Shown: piece after piece, positions 38,022 through 49,039 of the stretch
Layout of the letters: each line of letters opens with the position of its first letter
Numbering within the stretch: position 1 is the first letter of the stretch
Assembly: GCA_964016885.1 (NCBI GenBank)
Contig: OZ024744.1
Location: 65,821,235-65,885,234 of the forward strand
Reading direction: 5' to 3'
DNA: 64,000 bases
From: Eledone cirrhosa
Lineage: Eukaryota > Mollusca > Cephalopoda > Octopoda > Eledonidae
Notes under the pieces: generated by a model
What the model was told of the DNA's origin: nothing
Database searches by the model: none
What the model saw: only the letters and a program-made list of their open reading frames with translations
Made by a program: the position numbers and the translations under genes

Positions 38022-38336
38022 TCATCATCATCATCATTTTATTTTACGTCCGCTTTTCCTTGCTTGCAAGGGTGGGACGGGAACTGATTCTGGCTTGATT
38101 TCTACAGCTGGATGCCCTTCCTAACACCAACCTCATTTACAGTGAGTGCTGGGTGCTTTTTTGCCGTGGCACCTCCACGATCACTTTGCAGTGGAATGAT
38201 AGCTGAGTAAACTGGAGCAATGTGAAATAAAGTGACTTGCTCAAGGAAACAACACATCGCCCGGTCTGAGAATTGAACTCACAACCTTTTGATTAAAAGG
38301 CCAATGCTCTAACCACTAAGCCATGTGCCTCCATAT
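38022..38336 (-). repeat. SINE-II, full length
   Basis: (CAT)n, tacgtccgcttttccttgct, tggatgcccttcctaacacc, tgacttgctcaaggaaacaa, and the head ccactaagccatgtgcctcc. Confidence 0.92.
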
Positions 38337-38635
38337 ATATAAATATAATTAGTTAAAACTGGCTAAAATTGCTCAGTTCCAACCAAAAAAGAAAAGGGAA
38401 GGTCATTTTTTGGAAATGGAAGAAGGACTCTTTAGCTCTATCAAAGACATGACAACCTCAGTAGTGTTGGTGCCACAATGTATTGTAGAGTGTGGGAACG
38501 TTTGTAAACAAGATGTAAGCTCCTGGTCCGTCTGAGAGGTCACTAGTAAGGCTTGAGTACTGACTCAAGTAGTAACAGTAAAAAAAAAAAACCCACCCTA
38601 TCCTTGTTAGTAAGGAAGAATGGAGTACATATATA

Positions 38636-38829
38636 ATTGTTTCTACTTTTGGCACAAGGCCAGCAATTATCCCAGTGTATTACTGGTACTTTATTTTATC
38701 GACCCCGTAAGGATGAAAGGCAAAGTTAACCTTGGCGGGATTTGAGGTTAACTTTGCCTTTCGGGGTCGATAAAATAAAGTACCAGTAATACACTGGTAT
38801 AATTGCTGGCCTTGTGCCAAAAGTAGAAA
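38636..38829. repeat. Two SINE-I fragments as head-to-head foldback
   Basis: The left fragment (minus, 38636-38747) and the right fragment (plus, 38750-38829) are near-exact reverse complements over about 80 bp with only a few bases between them. Confidence 0.9.
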
Positions 38830-38833
38830 GATA

Positions 38834-38970
38834 TATAATGATGACGGCGATGATGATGGTGGTGCTGATGATAATGATGATGGTGCTGATGATAATGATG
38901 GTGGTGCTGATGATGGTGATGATGATGACAATGATGATGATGGGGAGAATGATGATAATGATGGTGTTGA
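38834..38970. repeat. (GAT)n-type microsatellite
   Basis: Irregular gatgatgatggtggtgctga. Confidence 0.92.
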
Positions 38971-39044
38971 TGTATTAAACCCTCTATCTGTCCACCAGTT
39001 GCAATCAACAGTAAATAACATAGAAGAACAATGAGTTGTGACCA

Positions 39045-40820
39045 TATGAAATGGTATGTGACAGTACGGGATGGTATGTGACAGTACGGGATGGTATGTG
39101 ACGGTATGTGACAGTACGGGATGGTATGTGACGGTATGTGACAGTACGGGATGGTATGTGACGGTATGTGACAGTACGGGATGGTATGTGACGGTATGGA
39201 ACAGTATGTGACGGTATGGGAAAGTATGTGATGGTATGGGACAGTATGTGATGGTATGTGATGGTATGTGATGGTATGTGACGGTATGGGATGATATGTG
39301 ACAGTATGGGATGGTATGTGATGGTATGTGGCAGTATGGGAGGGTATGTGATGGTATGTGATTGTATGTGATGGTATGTGATGGTATATGATGGTATATG
39401 GTGGTATGTGATGGTATATGATGGTATGTGATGGTATATAATGGTATGTGATGGTATATGATGGTATGTGATGGTATGTGATGGTATATGATGGTATGTG
39501 ATGGTATGTGACAGTATGTGATGGTATGTGATGGTATGTAACGGTATGTGACAGTATGTGATGGTATGTAACGGTATGTGACAGTATGTGATGGTATGTG
39601 ACGGTATGTGATGGTATGTGACAGTATGTGATGGTATGTGATGGTATGTGATGGTATGTGACAGTATGTGATGGTATGTGATGGTATGTGACAGTATGTG
39701 ATGGTATGTGATGGTATGTAACAGTATGTGATGGTATGTGACGGTATGTGATGGTATGTGATGGTATGTGATGGTATGTAACGGTATGTGATGGTATGTG
39801 ACGGTATGTGATTGTATGTGATGGTATATGGTGGTATGTGATGGTATGTAACGGTATGTGATGGTATGTGATGGTATGTGATGGTATGTGACAGTATGTG
39901 ATGGTATGTGACGGTATGTGATGGTATGTGACGGTATGTGATGGTATGTAACGGTATGTGATGGTATGTGACGGTATGTGATTGTATGTGACAGTATGTG
40001 ATGGTATGTGATGGTATGTGACAGTATGTGATGGTATGTAACGGTATGTGATGGTATGTGACGGTATGTGATGGTATGTGACAGTATGTGATGGTATGTG
40101 ACGGTATGTGATGGTATGTGACAGTATGTGATGGTATGTAACGGTATGTGATGGTATGTGACGGTATGTGATGGTATGTAACGGTATGTGATGGTATGTG
40201 ACGGTATGTGATGGTATGTGACAGTATGTGATGGTATGTGACAGTATGTGATGGTATGTAACGGTATGTGATGGTATGTGACGGTATGTGATGGTATGTA
40301 ACGGTATGTGATGGTATGTGACGGTATGTGATGGTATGTGACAGTATGTGATGGTATGTAACGGTATGTGATGGTATGTGACGGTATATGATGGTATGTG
40401 ATGGTATGTGATGGTATGTAATGGTATGAAATGTTATGTAATGGTATGTGATTGTATGTGACAGTGTGTGATGGTATGTGACAGTATGTGACAGTATGTG
40501 ATGGTATGTGACAGTATGTGATGGTATGTGACAGTATGTGATGGTATGTAACGGTATGTGATGGTATGTGACGGTATGTGATGGTATGTGATGGTATATG
40601 GTGGTATGTGATGGTATGTGATGGTATGTGACGGTATGTGACAGTATGTGATGGTATGTGATTGTATGTGACAGTATGTGATGGTATGTGATGGTATGTG
40701 ACAGTATGTGATGGTATGTGATGGTATGTGATTGTATGTGACAGTATGTGATTGTATGTGACAGTATGTGATGGTATGTGATGGTATGTGACAGTATGTG
40801 ATGGTATTTGATGGTATATA
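39045..40820. repeat. 10-bp satellite (atggtatgtg), main block
   Basis: About 175 units of atggtatgtg with variants acagtatgtg, acggtatgtg and atggtatgta. A 30-bp period equals ten codons, so the minus strand stays open for about 600 codons of repeated ITYHHIPSHT. It is not a gene: no start context, no splice logic, and every base change fits the 10-bp unit and not codon constraint. Confidence 0.96.
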
Positions 40821-40821
40821 A

Positions 40822-40975
40822 AGGCACATGGCTTAGTGGTTAGAGCATTATGCTTGCAATCGAAAGGTTATGAGTTTGATTTTCGGACCGGGTGATGTGT
40901 TGTTTCCTTGAGCAAGACACTTTATTTCACATTGTTCCAGTTTACTGAGCTGTAGAAATGATTTGCGACATCACT
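40822..40975 (+). repeat. SINE-II 5' part inside the 10-bp satellite
   Basis: aggcacatggcttagtggtt, ggaccgggtgatgtgttgtt and gttccagtttactgagctgt. It separates the two satellite blocks together with about 175 bp of unrelated DNA. Confidence 0.88.
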
Positions 40976-41149
40976 AGTGTCAAGCTGTATCGGTCATTGC
41001 TTTTCCCTTGGACAACATTGGTGACATGGAGAGGGGAGGCTGGTATGCATGGGTGACTGATGGTCTTCCACAAACAACTTGTGCCTTGGGGTGGGAAACT
41101 TTATAGGTGTTAATCACATGGTCATTCATGACAGGAGGGGGTCAACAAA

Positions 41150-41806
41150 AATGATGGTATGTGATGATATATGATGGTATGTGATGGTATGAAATGGTAT
41201 GTAATGGTATGTAATGGTAAATAATGGGATGCGATGGTATGTGATGGTATGTGATGGTATGTGATGGTATGTAATGGTATGTGATGGTATGTGATGTATG
41301 TAATGGTATATGATGGCATGTGATGGTATGTGATGGTATGTGACAGTATGTGATGGTATGTGATGGTATGTGATGGTATGTGATGGTATGTAATGGTATG
41401 TGATGGTATGTGATGGTATGTGATGGTATATGATGTATGTGATGGTATGTGACAGTATGTGGTGGAATGTGATGTATGTAATGGTATATGATGGCATGTG
41501 ATGGAATGTGATGTATGTAATGGTATATGATGGCATGTGATGGTATGTGATGGTATGTGATGGTATGTGACAGTATGTGATGGTATGTGATGGTATGTAA
41601 CGGTATGTAATGGTATGTGATGGTATGTGACAGTATGTGATGGTATGTGATGTATGTAATGGTATATGATGGTATGTAATGGTATGTGATGGTATGTAAT
41701 GGTATGTGATGGTATGTAATGGTATGTGATGGTATGTAATGGTATGTGATTGTATGTAATGGTATGTGATTGTATGTAAAGGTATGTGATGGTATGTAAT
41801 GGTATG
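41150..41806. repeat. 10-bp satellite, second block
   Basis: Same atggtatgtg unit as 39045-40820 but less regular (atggtatgta, atggcatgtg, 8-9 bp units). Confidence 0.95.
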
Positions 41807-41844
41807 ATATTTACGTTGGGTCAGCTTCTTGGGAGAATTTCCTT

Positions 41845-42360
41845 TCGTTTGTGTTTGTGTGTATATGCCTGTCTGTTTCTGTGTGTGTATATATACCTGT
41901 GTGTGTGTGTATATGTATGTGTGTGTATTTGTGTTTTTTAGTGATTTTGAAGGATGGTCAAACAGGATAGGTTAGGAGAGAATTTGTTAAATGGCTTTGG
42001 TTTGTAGATGCATTTATGAATGTGTTTATGTGTGTATGTATATGCGTCTATGTATATGTGTGTATATATGTGTGTATGTATGTGTGTGCTCATGTGTGTG
42101 TATGTATGTGTGCATATATGTGTCTGTGTGTATACATGATTGAGTATGTGTGTGTGTGTATTTTTGAACAGTTTATCATTTAATGATTGTTTTCGTGTGA
42201 ATGATAATTGATGAGTGGTTTCATTGATCCTTATCATGCATGTGCATGTGTTCATGTGTGTGTGTGTGTTCATGTGTGTGTGTGTGTGTGTTCATGTATG
42301 TGTGTGTGTTCATGTGTGTATGTGTGTGGGCATATGTTTGTGTTTGGGATGTGTACATTT
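41845..42360. repeat. TG-rich microsatellite
   Basis: Irregular tgtg/tgtatg/tatatg units with short unique islands. Confidence 0.85.
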
Positions 42361-42885
42361 AATTAGGTTAGTGAAAATAGGTGCAGCTCATGAGAAGAAA
42401 AAAAAAATCATATAAATGGATTGACCTTTTGAAATCTATTGTTTGTTTGGATCATGGTAGATGAGAAAGTTTGGAGAATCAATTAATATGAGTTGTGATG
42501 ATGAGTAAGCCGGATGTAAGATTTAGGACCAGTATTTGTAATGAAGAGAGAAGACTTTATAGCACAGAAGACTTTAAAACTTTAAAGGGCATTTGCCATT
42601 TTTTAAGAGAAGTTGTAGTTTCAAGTATAGGGAGAAGAATTGGATTATATGTGTATGATAGACTACTTGTGGAACAGTAAGTGATAGAAGTCACAAAGTC
42701 ATAAAATTAATTGTACAAGAATGTCTTGACAAAACTTTTGTTTATTTAAAATGCATTATTAGTTTTAAAAACATTAATGTTAAATCGCTCTGATCAATTG
42801 ACAAGATCCCAGACCACATTCACTTGCCAAGTGGACCAAGTCAAATGAGACCAAGGAAACGATGTTTCTATTGCTATTTCCATTG
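42361..42885. other. Unique DNA, no gene supported
   Basis: A 61-codon plus frame from 42495 has no recognised motif or splice context. Confidence 0.45.
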
Positions 42886-42887
42886 CT

Positions 42888-43035
42888 ATTACTATCTACT
42901 GGTTGCAATACCTGGCAGAAAGAGCAATGTGAAATAAAGTGTCTTGCTCAAGGACACAACACATCACCTGGTCTGAGAATTGAACTTGCAACCTCACGAT
43001 TGCGAATCCAATTCTTTAACCTCTAAGGTACACAC
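42888..43035 (-). repeat. SINE-II 5' half
   Basis: agagcaatgtgaaataaagt, acacatcacctggtctgaga and a degraded head. Confidence 0.8.
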
Positions 43036-43296
43036 CTTCACTTTCTAAATAAAACAAAATATGTGTCATCTGTGTAAAAAGAAAATATTTAAATGAAACA
43101 AAAAAAGGGAAAGAAAAAAAAAAGAAGTGAATTAAGCAATGAAAGAAAGGGAAAGAGGGTGGTTGGGGATAGAATCTACACCCAGTCTACATGGTGCTTT
43201 GGCCAAGCCCCACAGATACAATGGCAAAGACATTGTCAGTGTTTTTATTAAATAGTTTATTATATTTGTGGTTTGCCAGAAAGTGAAAAAAAAAAT

Positions 43297-44338
43297 AGAG
43301 CAGCATCCTTTGTTGCTATAAAGCAGCATCCTTTGTTGCTATAAAGCAGCATCCTTTGTTGCTATAAAGCAGCATCCTTTGTTGCTATAAAGCAGCATCC
43401 TTTGTTGCTATAAAGCAGCATCCTTTGTTGCTATAAAGCAGCATCCTTTGTTGCTATAAAGCAGCATCCTTTGTTGCTATAAAGCAGCATCCTTTGTTGC
43501 TATAAAGCAGCATCCTTTGTTGCTATAAAGCAGCATCCTTTGTTGCTATAAAGCAGTATCCTTTGTTGCTATAAAGCAGCATCCTTTGTTGCTATAAAGC
43601 AGCATCCTTTATTGCTATAAAGCAGCATCCTTTATTGCTATAAAGCAGCATCCTTTGTTGCTATAAAGCAGCATCCTTTGTTGCTATAAAGCAGCATCCT
43701 TTGTTGCTATAAAGCAGCATCCTTTGTTGCTATAAAGCAGCATCCTTTATTGCTATAAAGCAGCATCCTTTATTGCTATAAAGCAGCATCCTTTGTTGCT
43801 ATAAAGCAGCATCCTTTGTTGCTATAAAGCAGTATCCTTTGTTGCTATAAAGCAGCATCCTTTGTTGCTATAAAGCAGCATCCTTTGTTGCTATAAAGCA
43901 GCATCCTTTGTTGCTATAAAGCAGCATCCTTTGTTGCTATAAAGCAGCATCCTTTGTTGCTATAAAGCAGTATCCTTTGTTGCTATAAAGCAGCATCCTT
44001 TGTTGCTATAAAGCAGCATCCTTTGTTGCTATAAAGCAGCATCCTTTATTGCTATAAAGCAGCATCCTTTATTGCTATAAAGCAGCATCCTTTGTTGCTA
44101 TAAAGCAGTATCCTTTGTTGCTATAAAGCAGCATCCTTTGTTGCTATAAAGCAGCATCCTTTGTTGCTATAAAGCAGCATCCTTTGTTGCTATAAAGCAG
44201 CATCCTTTGTTGCTATAAAGCAGCATCCTTTGTTGCTATAAAGCAGCATCCTTTGTTGCTATAAAGCAGCATTCTTTGTTGCTATAAAGCAGCATCCTTT
44301 GTTGCTATAAAGCAGCATCCTTTGTTGCTATAAAGCAA
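43297..44338. repeat. 23-bp satellite, ~45 copies
   Basis: Very uniform units ttgctataaagcagcatcct+ttg. Two recurrent single-base variants (cagtatcc and tttattg) recur in blocks, showing that copies spread in groups. No spacer diversity, so not a CRISPR. Confidence 0.97.
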
Positions 44339-44800
44339 TGTAGAAATGATGATGAAGCCTTTAGTGATGGAGAATTGGACATTTAAACTCAAAGATGAGT
44401 TAAACCATAGAATGTTTCTTATCCTATTTGTTAGTAGTATATTTTCTGTTTTCTGTAGTAAATCTTTTAGCAGTATTTCATAACACTTCCTAGCCCAATC
44501 CTAACCTTAACCCTAATCCTTATAATGGTATGAAGTACTACTGAGAGAGATCTCAATAAAAGATAGAAATGATATTCATTTAATAATGTTAGACACAAGG
44601 TCTGTTAAAATTGTTGTAGAATTGTTTGAATTATTGTTGCTGTACTGCCTTTTTTTCATTGGGTTTCTAATAAGGGCATTATTTATTCTGATCTAAGTTT
44701 AAAATGATGTCCAAAAAGTAAGAAAAACAAACTTTAAATCTAATTCTTTAAATATTCCACCATAGTGAATTTACTCTTAAAAACCCTACTCTCTCTCTCT
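44339..44800. other. Unique DNA, nothing recognised
   Basis: AT-rich. Includes cctaaccttaaccctaatcc near 44497, too short and irregular to be telomeric. Confidence 0.5.
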
Positions 44801-44901
44801 CTACACACACATATATATATATAAATAGTTTCAGATTGTGTGATTTCAGTTATTCACAATAAAAAAAAGTACTTACTGAATGCACACACATGCATGCACC
44901 C

Positions 44902-44902
<1 letters not shown>

Positions 44903-44966
<64 letters not shown>

Positions 44967-45030
44967 TATTATATATATATATATTCATATATATATATAT
45001 ATATATATATTCATATTATATATATATATA

Positions 45031-45101
<71 letters not shown>
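44903..45101. repeat. (TA)n microsatellite
   Basis: About 200 bp of TA with periodic ttcatat interruptions. Confidence 0.97.
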
Positions 45102-45103
<2 letters not shown>

Positions 45104-45146
45104 CTGTAACAATAGCCTTGTGTAATATGAATATATATATAGATAT

Positions 45147-45470
45147 ATCATCATCATTTCATTTTACGTCCGCCTTTTCCCTGCTTGCAAGGGTGGGACG
45201 GGAACTGATTTTGGCTTGATTTCTACAGCTAGATGCCCTTCTTAACACCAACCTCATTTACAGTGAGTGCTGGGTGCTTTTTTGCTGTGGCACCTCCACG
45301 ACCACTTTGCAGTGGAATGATAGAGACCCCAGTCCCTATCATCTCATTTCTACAGCTGAGTAAACTGGAGCAACATGAAAATAAAGTGTCTTGCTTAAGG
45401 AAACAACACATCACCCGGTCTGAGAATTGAACTCACAACCTTTCGATTGCAAGGCCAATGCTCTAACCAC
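45147..45470 (-). repeat. SINE-II joined to LINE-E
   Basis: (CAT)n, ttacgtccgccttttccctg, tagatgcccttcttaacacc and ttgcaaggccaatgctctaa; the head is cut at ctctaaccac, where LINE-E sequence begins. Confidence 0.88.
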
Positions 45471-46063
45471 ATACAGCTCTGAGTTTCTCATCCTCAGTGT
45501 ATACTGATTAATGTTCAGAGCCATCCTCAGCATTCTCGTGTAGCACCCATCCACCATCTGAGTGAGTCTCTTGGTCAGTGTCCAAGTCTCAGACCCATAC
45601 AGCAGCACAGACTCCACTACAGCAATGAAGAGGCGGATTTTCAGGTCTCTACGAAGGTCCGACTTCCACATCGATCTCAAGCTGTGACACGCCGCCCAGG
45701 CCTTGCTCTTCCTCTCAACCACATCATCTTCCGTATTCCCAATCTTTGCTCCCAAACACAGGAAGTCCTCAACCAATTCCAGCGGCTTCCCGCCTACATT
45801 AGTGATCCCCTCTGGCTTCTCAACATTCTCTACCAGATATTTTGTTTTAGTCTCATTCATTCTCAGCCCCACACTCATGTGCTCCAGGGAGATACATTGG
45901 CTCCCTACCTTTTTATCATCGTAGTGGACTATTGTATGCGCCTTGCACTGGAGAAACACCAGGACACTGGCTTTACTGTAGCACCGGCTCAGAGCAGGAG
46001 AGTTGGGCGAAAAAGGTATCGGATGCTGAATTTGCCGACGACATAGTTTTGGTGACAAATGCA
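45471..46063 (-). pseudogene. LINE-E fragment with inverted 5' piece
   Basis: 45471-45880 on minus encodes the RT C-terminal region: [40 protein letters not shown] and [16 protein letters not shown]. At 45881 the orientation flips, and 45881-46063 on plus encodes the part that should come just before it ([20 protein letters not shown] to [11 protein letters not shown]). Compared with 6402-7434, about 40 bp are missing at the flip. Dead: no endonuclease and no 3' end. Confidence 0.9.
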
Positions 46064-46068
46064 GGATT

Positions 46069-46099
<31 letters not shown>

Positions 46100-46108
<9 letters not shown>

Positions 46109-47533
46109 ATAATAATAAATTTGAAGACTAAAATCCAAAGAGGGCTTGATAAGGATAAATATATATCAAATATATAAGAACCGTAGAGCAAATATTTATT
46201 AAAATAACAGATTAAAGTTTAAGCAAAGAATCGCTGCTTTCACCCTTAACGGGATCTTCTGAAACTAACAAAGTCAATCTGTAAACGCAGAAGTGGATAT
46301 TTCAAAAAACGTTGCAACCGGAGGAAGACAAGAAGACGATACTTTGGTTCGTGGAAACGTTCCCTGGCAAAGAGCGGGAAAAAACGAATATAATACGTCA
46401 TTAATAGGAGCGGCGAAAAACAATTACGCGCAAAGACAGAACGACGTTTATGGTATAAAAGAAGTCGTAGACTAATGTTCTCTTAGGTGGTTCATAGAGA
46501 CGTTCTCTGGCAATGAACGGAAAATACGAAGATAATACGTCATATGTGGAGCGTGGAGAACAATTGCACGCAAAGACAAAACCACGTAAATGGTATAGCT
46601 GACGTCGTAGACTAAATTCTAACTAGGAAACCGAATGAATCTCCGCTTCAGAGTTAAGAATAAAGTAAATAAATACAATACAGGGGTAATAGAAATTAAA
46701 TAAATGCATACACACATTCAAATACGTACATACACAAGCATACGCAAAACACTTTCCATAGGTATACAAAACCACGCACATATAAATATGTGTGCGTGTG
46801 TGTGTGCGTGTATACAAATAAATAATTAAATAAACGTATATAAATAAAGAAATACGTATATAACAAGCGCGCCCACATACCTACATGTAAATACACAAAT
46901 GTTCGGAGATGTAAGTCAGCCAAAACATGAAGTACACATATACACACACCTTACATACGGACGAACCTGCATACACATGCAGACGCAAACTACCGTATAC
47001 ACATAACCAAACCATATGTACCAGAAAATCTAAAACATTTATACGCCATAATATAATCAATCAAATATACGTATGAGAAAGTATACGTACCCTCACAAAA
47101 CATACAGGTAATATATACTTACCTATGCAAATAAGTAATGGTATAAACAAAATATATACTTAGCTACCACATCAAGACGTAAAACACCCACGTATAGATC
47201 GTACTATCCGTTAGGGTATAATGTGGGGCTGTAATACAGGAAAGTTTTGTGCAATTTATGTTTACAAGCCGAAATTGCCTCAGATTTTTTGTTTAAGATG
47301 TGGTCTGTGGCGTAGAGTATTTCCAGGGCCTCAGCGGCGCAGAGGTCACATGGTCTTTTATTTCCGTTATACGATCTAGCCCTAGCTAGGATCTCCCAGT
47401 GTAACTTATATTGGGTGTGGTTGTCTTTTAGACTCCAGATATAAGCTGAAAGTGACGTCATATTCCTTCTTAGAGGGTAACGAAAAGAATGGGTATGCAT
47501 GTAAAGACGCTGCTTGAATCTATTGGCGGTTAA
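46100..47533 (-). mobile_element. Penelope-like element, 5'-truncated
   Basis: 47533-47204 on minus encodes ANRFKQRLYMHTHSFRYPLR, LSAYIWSLKDNHTQYKLHWE and CDLCAAEALEIL, then CKHKL: the GIY-YIG endonuclease end of Penelope-like retroelements (FxxRxxxH...LSxxIWxLK...W.I...KRCxLCxxE family pattern). It is cut at 47533, where a SINE-II starts. To the left lie a CA/TA-rich 3' region, a tandem ~142-bp duplication (46349-46625) and a terminal module (46190-46270) also found at 56150. RT domain absent. The left limit is inferred. Confidence 0.75.
46349..46625. repeat. ~142-bp tandem duplication in Penelope-like 3' region
   Basis: Two copies about 142 bp apart sharing acgttccctggcaaagagcg / acgttctctggcaatgaacg, aatacgtcat and gtcgtagactaa. 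About 75-80% alike by eye. Confidence 0.8.
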
Positions 47534-47915
47534 CCCTAGTAGTTAGAGCATTGACCTTGCAATCGAAAGGTTGTGAGTTCAATTCTCAAACCGGGTGATG
47601 TGTTGTTTCCTTGAGCAAGACACTTTATTTCACATTGCTCCAGTTTACTCAGCTGTAGAAATGAGATGATAGGGACTGGGGTCTGCACCATTCCACTGCA
47701 AAGTGGTTGTGGAGGTGTCACGGCAAAAAAGCACCCAGCCCACACTGTAAAGTGGACGTGTAGGCGCCACAGAAAAAAAGCAACCAGCACTCACTGTAAA
47801 TGAGGTTGGTGTTAGGAAGGGCATCCAGCTGTAGAAATCAAGCCAGAATCAGTTCCTGTCCCACCCTTGCAAGCAGGGAAAAGCGGACGTAAAATGATGA
47901 TGATGATGATGATAT
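47534..47915 (+). repeat. SINE-II, full length
   Basis: tagttagagcattgaccttg, ttgagcaagacactttattt, gtgttaggaagggcatccag and cccacccttgcaagcaggga, ending in (GAT)n. The body has an extra ccacactgtaaagtggacgt segment. Confidence 0.92.
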
Positions 47916-47937
47916 ATATATATATATATATATATAT

Positions 47938-48583
47938 ATCATCATCATCATCATCATCGTTTAACGTCCATCTTCCACGCTTGCATGGGTTTGGACGGGA
48001 GGTTTCCCACTTGAGGCAAGATTTGTTGTCCTGCTTGTATAGGACTGTCTGGCGGGTTTTCTACGGCTGGATGCCCTTCCTAACACCAACCACGTTTACA
48101 GTGTGGACTGGGAGGTTTTTACCGTGTTACCTACACGGCCACATTACAGCGTGGACTGTGTGTTTTTTTGTTGGGACACCTACACGACCTCATTTGTTTC
48201 GGACTGGATGTTGTGGTACCAACATAACTTCACATTTAAGGGGGTGGTGTGGATGGGGTGGGGGTAGTGGGACGGGGGACGAGGGGTATTTTGTTAGAGG
48301 TGCCTACTGACTGTAGGTTACGCTTTGTACTTAGGCAAGGCGGGTCTTCTGTATGACTGTGTAGCGCCAAAGATCTCGGTCCAGTGACATTGTTTTGGAG
48401 AGGTGTAAGTGTGTGAGGTCGGAATTTATCAAGTCGTCCCAGGTTTTTCTGGGTCTGCCTACTCCGTGGCTACCGTCTATTTTTATCGCCCTGCACTTTT
48501 TTATTATACAGCTATGGTCTTTCAAGCGCATCACGTGGCCGTACCAACGTAGTCTTCTCTCGAGTAAACAACATCTGTATATA
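47938..48583 (-). pseudogene. LINE-B 3' end with coding remnant
   Basis: The 3' UTR (gtttaacgtccatcttccac to ggcgggtcttctgtatgact) is preceded on minus by coding sequence for [40 protein letters not shown] and DRDLWRYTVIQKTRLA. The same C-terminus appears at 54125 and 56265. Confidence 0.85.
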
Positions 48584-48590
48584 TATATAT

Positions 48591-48627
<37 letters not shown>

Positions 48628-48639
48628 GACAATAAGCAT

Positions 48640-48895
48640 ATAGACAATATACCCCCACACCCTCCCACTGCAAAGTGGTCGTGGAGGCGCCACGGAAAAA
48701 AAAGCACCCAGCACTCACTGTAAATGAGGTTGGTGTTAGGAAGGGCATCCAGCTGTAGAAATCAAGCCAGAATCAGTTCCTGTATGAGCAAGACAAGGTC
48801 TGCCGACCGGGCACGGCCCACAACAGGGCAACCTGTCTAACCCATGCTAGCGTGGAAGAACGGACGTAAAACAGTGATGATGATGATGATGATGA
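48640..48895 (+). repeat. SINE-II 3' half, LINE-B-type tail
   Basis: ccactgcaaagtggtcgtgg, gtgttaggaagggcatccag, tgtatgagcaagacaaggtc and ccatgctagcgtggaagaac, with (GAT)n. Confidence 0.85.
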
Positions 48896-49039
48896 TATAT
48901 ATATTCATATTACACAAGGCTATTGTTATACCAATGCCCTGCTATAGCAAAGGAAGTTTCTCCAGCTGTAACATATGTGAAGTGACAATGTATTATCCCC
49001 CATAGTTCGTATTTGTAGGATTCATGGAAGAAGTGTCAC

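Noticed and set aside
38680..40827. 715-codon minus open frame
   Set aside because: Repeated ITYHHIPSHT from the 10-bp satellite, ending in SINE sequence; no coding constraint.
42495..42680. 61-codon plus open frame in unique DNA
   Set aside because: No motif, no splice context, and a length expected by chance.
43297..44338. CRISPR-like regular array
   Set aside because: No unique spacers: the 23-bp unit is continuous. The setting is also an animal genome. The 47-bp array at 30962 fails for the same reason.
44490..44525. Telomere-like cctaacc/taaccc text
   Set aside because: Only a few irregular units; no TTAGGG array.
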